A DNA stretch of 7,068 nt from an uncultured Selenomonadales bacterium. Lineage in GTDB: Bacteria; Bacillota_C; Negativicutes; Selenomonadales; Selenomonadaceae. The notes under the pieces are model-generated. The model had not been told where the DNA came from, made no database searches, and saw nothing but the letters and a program-made list of their open reading frames with translations. Where the stretch lies: contig CAMJNB010000067.1 in the NCBI GenBank assembly GCA_946407175.1, forward strand, positions 1-7,068, in the 5' to 3' direction. This document shows positions 1-5,862 of this stretch, piece by piece. The translations under genes were made by a program, and so were the position numbers. Position 1 is the stretch's first letter. Each line of letters opens with the position of its first letter.

Positions 1-784
1 CATTGACATTCAAAAAGTTTACAATTACGTCGTAGTTGAATTGAAAGAGGATTGGTGTAAATCCGACCTGCCGTACCTTGAAATTGCGGAGGCTATGCAC
101 AGAAAGCAACGTTACAAGTTAGAAGCGTTGATGGCGCGCGGCGTTGAGACCGGCGAACTTACGCAAGAAGAGGCGGAGTACATGCAGGCCTACGCGATAA
201 TCGGCAAGGAAGGCGTAATGTCATGTAACTTTCCGGAAATTCCCGTGAAATTTAGGTCTACCGACCCGATTGAATACAGCAAGGCGGTTACCTACGCAAG
301 AAAGATGATGCGTAACATGGCGAATTACCTTGTTAAACATTTGCCCGGCTTTGAAAAGGCGTATATCAGCCGTGAAGCCGCAATGTTGGGCGCGCGTGAG
401 TCTTGGCGCATTAAAGGCAAGTACTACCTTGTTGAAGACGATTACCATAATCAGAGCCGCTTTACAGACGCGGTTTGTCGTACGGCGTGGTTTATCGACG
501 CGCATGGAGAAAAAGTTTCGGAAAAACTTCCTGCAGGCGGCTTTTATGAAATTCCGTATCGTTCACTGATAAGCGATAAAATTTCAAATTTAATAGTTAC
601 GGGTCGTTGTATCAGTGCGAGTTTTATTTTGCAAGCGTCGATGAGGATTCAGCCCACTTGCATGAGTATCGGCGAGGCAGGCGGCATTGCGGCGGCTTAC
701 GGCTTGAAAAATAATATTCCCGTCAATATGATTGAATGGGACAAAATTCCTGCGAATCAGCGCAGTTACGTCAGTCAAGGCTAA
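1..784 (+). CDS. FAD-dependent oxidoreductase, C-terminal part (5' end outside window)
   Basis: The frame is open from base 2 to the TAA at 782-784, giving 260 residues with no start codon that must be the true one. The TTG at 41 is internal to this open frame and has no Shine-Dalgarno sequence. The visible part resembles the C-terminal half of the FAD-dependent oxidoreductase family PF12831. It has a 'LPGFEKAYI' helix, a 'GARESWRIKGKYYL' motif, and near the end 'NLIVTGRCIS', then 'MRIQPTCMSIGEAGGIAAA', which in this family lines the FAD. The N-terminal Rossmann glycine motif (GxGxxG) would lie upstream of the window. The substrate cannot be told from this fragment, and no signal or membrane segment is visible in it. 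A probable terminator and a repeat array follow the stop, so this gene likely ends its operon. Confidence 0.85.
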   Translation, partial: IDIQKVYNYVVVELKEDWCKSDLPYLEIAEAMHRKQRYKLEALMARGVETGELTQEEAEYMQAYAIIGKEGVMSCNFPEIPVKFRSTDPIEYSKAVTYARKMMRNMANYLVKHLPGFEKAYISREAAMLGARESWRIKGKYYLVEDDYHNQSRFTDAVCRTAWFIDAHGEKVSEKLPAGGFYEIPYRSLISDKISNLIVTGRCISASFILQASMRIQPTCMSIGEAGGIAAAYGLKNNIPVNMIEWDKIPANQRSYVSQG

Positions 785-809
785 AAATTTTTTCGTACTA
801 TAAATGTTG

Positions 810-847
810 AAGGCGTCGTACTTAATTTAAGTCAGCGGCTTTTTTTA
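810..847 (+). terminator. Imperfect hairpin plus T run after the FAD oxidoreductase
   Basis: Arms AAGGCGTCGTACTT and AAGTCAGCGGCTT can pair with a few mismatches or bulges and are followed by seven T residues. It sits 25 bases after the stop codon at 784, where a terminator is expected. The imperfect stem keeps confidence moderate. Confidence 0.45.
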
Positions 848-848
848 T

Positions 849-904
849 TAGCCGGTAGCCGGTAATTAATCGCTAAAAGTTAACCGCTAAGAGCTAAAAG
901 CTAA
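849..904. repeat. Heptad tandem repeat array 1 (8 units)
   Basis: Eight consecutive 7-base units fit without gaps. The first two are TAGCCGG, and most of the later ones fit NNGCTAA (units at 870, 884, 891 and 898). The strict period of 7 resembles the heptameric short tandem repeats (STRR) described in other bacteria. It lies between the terminator after the oxidoreductase and the next promoter. Related arrays occur at 2289, 5705 and 6844. Confidence 0.75.
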
Positions 905-922
905 TTCCTTTATCGTCTGCTA

Positions 923-951
923 TTGTAAAATCTTTGCGTTTTTGATATACT
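923..951 (+). promoter_or_regulatory. Candidate sigma-A promoter for the membrane protein / rqcH pair
   Basis: TTGTAA at 923-928 (4 of 6 match to TTGACA), a 17-base spacer, then TATACT at 946-951 (5 of 6 match to TATAAT). Transcription would start near 958 and leave a leader of about 70 bases before the gene at 1026. That leader contains a small hairpin (GCCTT 968-972 with AAGGC 980-984). No better promoter is visible in 785-1025. Confidence 0.4.
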
Positions 952-1025
952 TCCTTGAATATTATGCGCCTTGTGTCGGAAGGCTGTACGTTTTAATTTA
1001 AGATTTTCTGTAATAAAAAGCAAAG

Positions 1026-2291
1026 GTGAAGTCATTGATTACCGAATTGATGATCGTGCTGATAGCGGTCGGTGCGGGAATAATTTTTATAGTTTGGCTA
1101 AATTCAAGGAAAAGACGCAATAACGAACTGGATCAGCAGGAGATAGAAGATTCGACAAATAAGTTTAAACAGGATTTGGAAAATACCGCGAACGAAATTA
1201 TAGGGCGTATGCAAGAGCAAGCGTCTAATCTTGAAAATCTTTTGGATCATTCCGAAAGAAACCGTACGCAACTTGAAGGGCGCGTATCCGAACTGAAAAA
1301 ACTTTTAAAGCGCAGTGAAGGTCAATCCACCGAAATTAAAGACCTGCTTGCAAGATTAGACGACGCGGTAGACGACATAAGCGTAATGCAACAGCAAATG
1401 GACTTGGTGGAACAAAAAATAAATGCGGCGATAAATATGCCGATGCAACAAATGCCGCAGATGATACCGCCGCCGCTTATGAACTCAATGATGCAGTCAC
1501 AACCCGCCTTGCAACAAGCTATGGCACGTCAACAAATGCCGCCGCAACCCTTGAACCCGCGCCAAAGTTCCCTTGTACCTTCAATAATGCTGAAAACGCC
1601 GCAAGCCGTGAAAGCAGGTGCGCCGCAAATGCCGCAAGTACCTTCGCCGGAAACGTCGGAAGAATTTGCAAAAGTTTTGGCGCAGTCAATGGGCGCCGGT
1701 GTACGTCCGCCAATGCCGCCGCAACCTGCTCAAAGTTCAGTACACCTTTCACAGAAAACAAATCGGAAAGTACGCATGGTAAATTCCCCGCCCGTGCAAG
1801 TCGGTGCAACTACTCAACCTGCCGCGCAGTCCGGCTCTTCGTTAAGTTCACTTGAAAGACGTTCAAGACTTTTGGCAGAAAGATTATCCGCAATGAAAAG
1901 CGGTAAAGCTCCCGCCGCACCTGCCGCAAGCGTTCAACCTACAGGCAAACCGATTCAAACCGGCATTTCTACCGCGCAGTCAACCGACGTACGCCGTGCC
2001 GCGCTTGACGCAATAAGCCGCGCTACCGATAATCGCAACGCTACCAAAACCGATTCAGCCGCCGATAATAAAAATCCCGCCGGTACGTATTCGCCGCCGC
2101 GTAAAACCCCGCAACCTGCCGCCGCTGCCGCTCAAACTGCCGCGCAGACTCAACAAAATGAAACGGCTATTATTAAGAGTATGTTGCTTGCAGGTATGAC
2201 TGTTGACGAAATTGCGCGTGAAACCGGTATCGGTCGCGGTGCCATTGAACTTGTGCAACAGATTATGCGACTTCAACTTGGCAGGAAATAG
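1026..2291 (+). CDS. Single-pass membrane, coiled-coil, Pro/Gln-rich protein with C-terminal HTH-like tail (DUF6115-like)
   Basis: 421 residues if the GTG at 1026 is used. The TTG at 1035 is a good alternative, because AGGTGA at 1024-1029 would be its Shine-Dalgarno sequence with a 5-base gap. The order of parts is a hydrophobic helix at about residues 7-25 followed by a basic stop-transfer stretch (SRKRR), a charged coiled coil at about 33-135, and a low-complexity Met/Pro/Gln/Ala-rich linker at about 138-380. The last 36 residues are compact and include 'MTVDEIARETGIGRGAIEL', which looks like a small helix-turn-helix. This is the layout of the DUF6115 group, to which Bacillus SwrB-like proteins seem related; I assign this by pattern only. 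Most of the protein would face the cytoplasm. The stop codon TAG doubles as the start of repeat array 2, and rqcH begins 49 bases later, so the two genes are probably co-transcribed. The function is not known. Confidence 0.8.
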   Translation: MKSLITELMIVLIAVGAGIIFIVWLNSRKRRNNELDQQEIEDSTNKFKQDLENTANEIIGRMQEQASNLENLLDHSERNRTQLEGRVSELKKLLKRSEGQSTEIKDLLARLDDAVDDISVMQQQMDLVEQKINAAINMPMQQMPQMIPPPLMNSMMQSQPALQQAMARQQMPPQPLNPRQSSLVPSIMLKTPQAVKAGAPQMPQVPSPETSEEFAKVLAQSMGAGVRPPMPPQPAQSSVHLSQKTNRKVRMVNSPPVQVGATTQPAAQSGSSLSSLERRSRLLAERLSAMKSGKAPAAPAASVQPTGKPIQTGISTAQSTDVRRAALDAISRATDNRNATKTDSAADNKNPAGTYSPPRKTPQPAAAAAQTAAQTQQNETAIIKSMLLAGMTVDEIARETGIGRGAIELVQQIMRLQLGRK

Positions 2292-2323
2292 CTTACAGCT
2301 TACAGGTTCTAAAAGCTAAAAGC
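2289..2323. repeat. Heptad tandem repeat array 2
   Basis: Five 7-base units start at the TAG stop codon of the preceding gene: TAGCTTA, CAGCTTA, a diverged unit, then TAAAAGC twice. CAGCTT (2296-2301) can also pair with AAGCTG (2319-2324), making a hairpin inside the 49-base gap before rqcH. It is the same repeat family as the array at 849. Confidence 0.6.
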
Positions 2324-2340
2324 TGACACGGAGAAACTAT

Positions 2341-3990
2341 ATGAATTTAGACGGCTTTTCAATGCGTCCGTTGACAGTAGAGCTTAACCGCTTGCTTGTC
2401 GGCGGGCGCATTGACAAAATTACTCAACATAACAAAGTTACATTTACATTCACCATTCGGCAACCGGGCGAAACTTACAAGCTGAAAATTTCCGTCGCGC
2501 CGCAAAATCCCTCTGTCTACGTCGTGAAAAATTCCCTTGAAAATTTACCCGAACCGCCAACTTTTTGCATGGTGCTTAGAAAAAATCTTGAAAATGGTCG
2601 CATTGTTGACATTCGCCAACACGAACTTGACCGCATTATTTTTATTGACGTCGACACGATCGGCGCAGGCGGTATCATTCAAACGCTTACCCTTGCAATA
2701 GAGTTAATCGGCAAGTACAGCAACATTATCTTAGTCAGCGAAGATAAAATCGTCGACGCGCTGAAAAAGGTCGGTACCAATTCAAGCCGCGTTCGTACGG
2801 TCTTGCCGAATCAAATTTACCAACTGCCGCCCGCGCAGAATAAGACGGACATTTTCAGTGCGAATCTCGACGAAGTTACGAAAAATTTACCTGCCGATAA
2901 ATCCATTATGAATTTTTTTCAAGGATTCGGTCCGCAAACCACGCAGGAAATTATTTTTCAAGCTGACTCAATCGGTTTAAAAAATGCGCTTGAAAAAATT
3001 TTACAAAACATAAAAAAGCCCACGCCTTGCTTAGTTGAGGACGCGGGTAAAATTTTGGCAATTTCAGCGTTGGATTTAAATTATCTGCGCAGCAATAAAA
3101 AAACTTTCAACACCATTTCCGAAATGTTGGAAGTTGCAGACGAAATTGCGGGAAGTTACACGCCGCCGGACAAAGAGAGATTTTTAAAACTCGTTCACAA
3201 TGAATTGAAACGCGCCACGAATAAAATTTCCGTGCTGGAAAATGAACTTGCCGCCGCCGATAATGCCGACGATTGGCGAATCTGCGCGGATAACCTTTCA
3301 ACCTACCGCTACCAACTCAAAGACCACGCCGACGACGAAATTACCGTTGCCAACATTTACAGCGAGACCGGCGAAGAAATTACAATTCCCCTTGACCGCA
3401 AAATTACGATTAATGCCAACGTCCAAGCCTTTTATAAAAAGTACGACAAGCTGAAACGCTCCGCAAGCCACATCATTGAACAGATTGATAAATGCCGCGC
3501 AGAAATTTCTTACCTTGAAAGCGTCGAACATTCCTTAATGTCCAGTGACACGCTTGCCGACATTGACGAAGTACGCGCAGAATTGACGGCGGGCGGCTAC
3601 TTGAAAGGTGAACGCAAAAAAACGGCGTCAAGCAAAAAGCCTGAGCCGTTCAAGTTCACTGCGCCGGACGGTACCGAAATTTTAATCGGTAAAAATAACG
3701 CGCAGAATGACAGATTGACTTTCAAAATTGCCGAGCCTTCCGATATGTGGCTGCATACAAAGGAAATTACCGGTTCCCACGTCATAATACGCTGTAACGG
3801 TATTGAGCCGAGTGAAGAAACTTTGCTTTACGCCGCGCGCCTTGCAGTTAAATTTTCTAAGGCGGCGGGTTCATCAAAAGTCCCGGTCGACTACACGCAA
3901 TGCAAATTTGTTAAAAAACCTTCCGGTGCCAAACCAGGCTTTGTCATCTTCACCAATCAGCATACAATTTACGTAAACGACGATTTATGA
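2341..3990 (+). CDS. rqcH: RqcH / NFACT family ribosome-associated quality control protein
   Basis: The product is the bacterial homologue of eukaryotic Rqc2/NEMF. In the known family it binds stalled 50S subunits that carry a peptidyl-tRNA, recruits tRNA-Ala and adds C-terminal Ala tails that mark the chain for degradation. It acts in the cytoplasm. At 549 residues it is close to the roughly 570 of Bacillus RqcH and is complete. The N-terminal NFACT-N domain (about 1-270) begins 'MNLDGFSMRPLTVELNRLL' and holds the Asp97-Arg98 pair known to be needed for tail synthesis, in 'HELDRII', and 'ELIGKYSNIIL'. A helical coiled-coil arm follows at about 275-420. The C-terminal NFACT-R domain (about 437-549) has 'WLHTKEITGSHVIIR' and 'SSKVPVDYTQ'. 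The start is set by GGAGA at 2330-2334, 6 bases before ATG. The old name fibronectin-binding protein A (FbpA) applies to the same family. A strong terminator follows the TGA stop. Confidence 0.95.
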   Translation: MNLDGFSMRPLTVELNRLLVGGRIDKITQHNKVTFTFTIRQPGETYKLKISVAPQNPSVYVVKNSLENLPEPPTFCMVLRKNLENGRIVDIRQHELDRIIFIDVDTIGAGGIIQTLTLAIELIGKYSNIILVSEDKIVDALKKVGTNSSRVRTVLPNQIYQLPPAQNKTDIFSANLDEVTKNLPADKSIMNFFQGFGPQTTQEIIFQADSIGLKNALEKILQNIKKPTPCLVEDAGKILAISALDLNYLRSNKKTFNTISEMLEVADEIAGSYTPPDKERFLKLVHNELKRATNKISVLENELAAADNADDWRICADNLSTYRYQLKDHADDEITVANIYSETGEEITIPLDRKITINANVQAFYKKYDKLKRSASHIIEQIDKCRAEISYLESVEHSLMSSDTLADIDEVRAELTAGGYLKGERKKTASSKKPEPFKFTAPDGTEILIGKNNAQNDRLTFKIAEPSDMWLHTKEITGSHVIIRCNGIEPSEETLLYAARLAVKFSKAAGSSKVPVDYTQCKFVKKPSGAKPGFVIFTNQHTIYVNDDL

Positions 3991-4000
3991 ATAAAAATGA

Positions 4001-4037
4001 AAAATCTCTCCGACTTTACGCCGAAGGGATTTTTTTA
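4001..4037 (+). terminator. Two-way terminator between rqcH and the toxin gene
   Basis: Arms 4001-4012 (AAAATCTCTCCG) and 4022-4033 (CGAAGGGATTTT) pair over 11 of 12 positions, counting one G-U pair. The loop is 9 bases and a T7 run ends at 4036. Read on the minus strand it is also followed by TTTTT, so it can stop the convergent toxin-antitoxin transcript too. It starts 11 bases after the rqcH stop. Confidence 0.85.
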
Positions 4038-4398
4038 TTTCAGCTTATTGTTCAATTTTTTATCAAAAGTGAAAACTTCTGCATTTTCAATTTTTTTTAT
4101 ACGCAATTAATATACAATCTACAAAATCTAGATTTGTTTCAGAAAAAATTTTCACTGCCTTGATAATAGTATTTTTATGTTCGATTTCAATTTCTGTTAG
4201 AATTGCTAAAATAGCATTTGAAATTTCTTCACGTTCAACTTTGTAAACGGACTTCAAAACATAAATGACCTCTGCTATAACTTCCGGCAATGTCCGCGCA
4301 CCGTATTTTATAACTTCTTCAGCTTTTTTCGACATTTCCTCAACATCATTCAGCAGATAGCGTAGAATTACATTTGCGTCAATCAAAATTTTTTGCAT
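4035..4398 (-). pseudogene. PIN-domain (VapC-like) toxin, frame broken near the C-terminus
   Basis: The gene starts at ATG 4398 ('MQKILIDANVILRYLLND'), and the intact frame runs 103 residues to a TGA at 4089-4087. The PIN acidic residues Asp7 (LIDAN), Glu43 (AEVIYVL) and Asp94 (DFVDCILIAY) are present, which predicts a metal-dependent ribonuclease of the VapC type. The frame breaks in an A8 run on the minus strand (4098-4091). Removing one A extends it by 18 residues that include 'VFTFDKKL', the usual last PIN strand with its fourth Asp, and ends at a TAA at 4037-4035 (about 120 residues in all). A 1-base insertion is therefore the simplest reading, unless slippage on the A run restores the frame in the cell. 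The start overlaps the antitoxin end by 20 bases, as is usual for such pairs. The gene is richer in A+T than rqcH. If expressed as is, the truncated toxin may be weak or inactive. Confidence 0.75.
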
Positions 4399-4597
4399 AT
4401 TTTTCACTCGCCGACATTTCCCAAGCAGATTTTTCTTTCTCAATTAAATTTTTATCAGCGTATTTTGATAAAATTCCGAATGCCGATTTTGTTTCCGGAA
4501 TTAAAATATTTTCTCGTACATACTGTAAAATCAAAAAAATTTTTTCATCCGGTAAAACTTCTGTAATTTCAATCAGTTCTTTTCTTAAAGCTGACAC
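4379..4597 (-). CDS. Probable antitoxin partner of the PIN-domain toxin
   Basis: A small acidic and basic mixed protein of 72 residues starting at the GTG at 4597. I chose this start because GGGGGTG (4609-4603) is a strong Shine-Dalgarno sequence 6 bases upstream; an upstream TTG at 4612 would lie inside that site. The protein begins 'SALRKELIEITEVLPDEK', a short helix pattern seen in small antitoxins that sit next to PIN toxins, and ends 'SASEKYAKNFD'. There is no signal peptide or membrane segment. The last 20 bases overlap the toxin start, which implies coupled translation. Its role, binding and silencing the toxin and probably repressing their shared promoter, is inferred from context; no DNA-binding fold can be named with certainty. 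Low G+C suggests arrival by transfer. Confidence 0.7.
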   Translation of the reverse strand: MSALRKELIEITEVLPDEKIFLILQYVRENILIPETKSAFGILSKYADKNLIEKEKSAWEMSASEKYAKNFD

Positions 4598-4615
4598 TTT
4601 TAACACCCCCAATGA

Positions 4616-4644
4616 ATTTTATACATTCCTGCCGAAGGTGTCAA
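4616..4644 (-). promoter_or_regulatory. Sigma-A promoter of the toxin-antitoxin pair
   Basis: On the minus strand a perfect TTGACA (4644-4639), a 17-base spacer and TAAAAT (4621-4616) are seen. Transcription would start near 4609, right at the GGGGGTG ribosome site, so the leader before the GTG at 4597 would be only about 12 bases. Confidence 0.75.
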
Positions 4645-4649
4645 ACTTA

Positions 4650-4684
4650 AAAATTCCCCTGCCATTGCCGCAGGGATTTTTTTT
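4650..4684 (+). terminator. Strong hairpin terminator between the TA pair and the Gfo/Idh gene
   Basis: CCCTGC (4657-4662) pairs with GCAGGG (4670-4675) around a 7-base loop, with A/T-rich outer pairs and a T8 run at 4677-4684. It points rightward although no rightward gene lies between it and the rqcH terminator. On the minus strand it also ends in a T5 run, so it may insulate the antitoxin promoter. Its right half closely matches the terminator at 4001-4037. Confidence 0.8.
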
Positions 4685-4696
4685 ATTTTGCATTTG

Positions 4697-4705
4697 TGGT
4701 AAAAT
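4697..4705 (+). promoter_or_regulatory. Candidate extended -10 promoter of the Gfo/Idh gene
   Basis: TGGTAAAAT fits the extended -10 pattern TGnTAnAAT. The -35 region falls in the T run of the terminator and has no good match. Transcription would start near 4712, about 28 bases before the ATG. It is the only rightward promoter candidate between the terminator and the gene. Confidence 0.4.
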
Positions 4706-4740
4706 TACGCCAAAAAAATTTTTTTAAGAGGTAAATTTTA

Positions 4741-5706
4741 ATGATTAACATTGCAGTACTCGGCACGGGAAAAATTATCCCCGAAGCTATTGAGGCGATT
4801 CAAAAGTCTAAAAAATTTAACGTCACCGTAATTTGGGCGCGACAGCACAGCCGCGACAAGGCTAAGGCGCTTGCCGAACAGTTTAACGTAGAAAAAATCA
4901 GCACCGACATTGACGAAATTTTAAATGACGAATCAATTTCTTTCGTCTACATCGGTCTTGTCAACAGCGTTCACTATGAATACGCGAAAAAAGCTCTTGA
5001 CGCAGGCAAAAATGTTATCGTGGAAAAACCTTTCACCGTGAATTTTAATGAGGCGAAGGAACTTGCCGACATTGCCGTTGCAAAAAATCTGTACATATTC
5101 GAGGCAGTGACCAGTTTGCATACGCCGAATTTTTACGCCGTGCAAGACGCGCTTGATAAAATTGGCGAAATTAAATTTGTTCAAGCTAACTATTCGCAGT
5201 ACTCAAGCCGCTACGACGCCTACAAGGCAGGTGAAGTAGCTCCCGCATTCAATCCCGAAATGTACGGCGGCACCCTGCGCGATTTAAACGTCTACAACAT
5301 TAACCTTGTCACCAAACTTTTCGGTCTTCCGCGCAGATTGAACTTTACTGCCAATCGCGGCTTTAACGGCGTCGACACGTCCGGTATTTTGGTTTTGGTC
5401 TATGAAAAATTTATCGCAAGTTGTATCGCCGCCAAAGATTCTGAAAGTCCCTCGTACTTCGTCATTCAAGGTGACAATGGTTACATCAAAGTTGACGGTG
5501 CGCCGAATGTTTTTAAGCCGGTTGAAATTTCTGTTCGCGGCGAAAAGCCTAAGCGATTTAACAAAAATAAATTTGAAAATCGTATGGTTCATGAATTTAT
5601 TGAGTTCGCCAAAATTTTTGAAAAGGGCGATTATGACGAAATGCAACGCTGTCTGCAGACTTCTCTTACCGTAGTGAAAATTGTCGACGCATGCAGTGGG
5701 AGATGA
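4741..5706 (+). CDS. Gfo/Idh/MocA family NAD(P)-dependent oxidoreductase
   Basis: 321 residues, a usual length for the family, with two domains. The N-terminal Rossmann fold (about 1-120) opens with 'INIAVLGTGKI', carries 'NSVHYEYAKKAL' and the conserved Glu-Lys-Pro at 95-97 ('VIVEKPFTVN'), whose Lys is catalytic in known members. The C-terminal alpha/beta substrate domain has 'GGTLRDLNVYNINL' (about 176-189), in the place of the usual GG-x-L-x-D-x-G-x-Y/H motif; Asp181 is kept but the following Gly is Asn. The family oxidises or reduces hydroxyls of sugars, inositols and related compounds with NAD(P); the substrate here cannot be told. The start is supported by AAGAGGT (4726-4732), 8 bases before ATG. 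It appears to be a single-gene unit between a terminator and repeat array 3. The protein has no signal peptide and should be cytoplasmic. Confidence 0.9.
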   Translation: MINIAVLGTGKIIPEAIEAIQKSKKFNVTVIWARQHSRDKAKALAEQFNVEKISTDIDEILNDESISFVYIGLVNSVHYEYAKKALDAGKNVIVEKPFTVNFNEAKELADIAVAKNLYIFEAVTSLHTPNFYAVQDALDKIGEIKFVQANYSQYSSRYDAYKAGEVAPAFNPEMYGGTLRDLNVYNINLVTKLFGLPRRLNFTANRGFNGVDTSGILVLVYEKFIASCIAAKDSESPSYFVIQGDNGYIKVDGAPNVFKPVEISVRGEKPKRFNKNKFENRMVHEFIEFAKIFEKGDYDEMQRCLQTSLTVVKIVDACSGR

Positions 5707-5774
5707 ATTAAGAATTAAGAATGCAGAATGAGCGATTACAAGCTACCGGCTAATAGCTAAAGGCTATAATTTAC
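5705..5774. repeat. Heptad tandem repeat array 3 (10 units)
   Basis: Ten 7-base units run without gaps from within the stop codon of the oxidoreductase: GAATTAA twice, GAATGCA, GAATGAG, then units of GCTA type such as CGGCTAA and TAGCTAA. AGCTA (5741-5745) and TAGCT (5754-5758) can form a hairpin. No other terminator is visible after the oxidoreductase gene, so the array may take part in ending its transcript; that is inference. Confidence 0.75.
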
Positions 5775-5789
5775 CTTTAGAAAAAATAT

Positions 5790-5818
5790 TTGACAATTTT
5801 TCTTTACAAGCTTAATAT
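5790..5818 (+). promoter_or_regulatory. Near-consensus sigma-A promoter of the cbiK gene
   Basis: Perfect TTGACA at 5790-5795, a 17-base spacer and TAATAT at 5813-5818 (4 of 6 match to TATAAT). The start would be near 5825, leaving a leader of about 38 bases that is too short for a cobalamin riboswitch. The gene is therefore expected to be expressed on its own and strongly. Confidence 0.8.
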
Positions 5819-5843
5819 CCTATAAAAGATTTTTTTAGTTTTT

Positions 5844-5853
5844 GGAAAGGAGA
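5844..5853 (+). promoter_or_regulatory. Ribosome binding site that fixes the cbiK start
   Basis: AAAGGAGA lies 9 bases before ATG 5863. It decides for this ATG, which begins a clean signal peptide, over the in-frame TTG at 5842 that sits upstream of the site. Confidence 0.8.
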
Positions 5854-5862
5854 ATTTTTTTT

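Noticed and set aside
849..904. CRISPR array
   Set aside because: The units are 7 bases with no spacers, and no cas genes are present.
4374..4727. Plus-strand open frame across the antitoxin and the 4650-4684 terminator
   Set aside because: It runs through a strong hairpin terminator and opposite the antitoxin, and its product is low-complexity with no family likeness.
4038..4740. Insertion sequence carrying the toxin-antitoxin pair
   Set aside because: No transposase, no terminal inverted repeats and no clear target duplication apart from the similar terminators, which may be coincidental.
5284..5646. Minus-strand open frame opposite the Gfo/Idh gene
   Set aside because: Shadow of a well-supported gene, with no ribosome site and no recognisable domain.
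5770..5862. Cobalamin riboswitch before cbiK
   Set aside because: The promoter at 5790-5818 leaves only about 38 transcribed bases before the start codon, far too few, and no B12-box-like sequence is seen.
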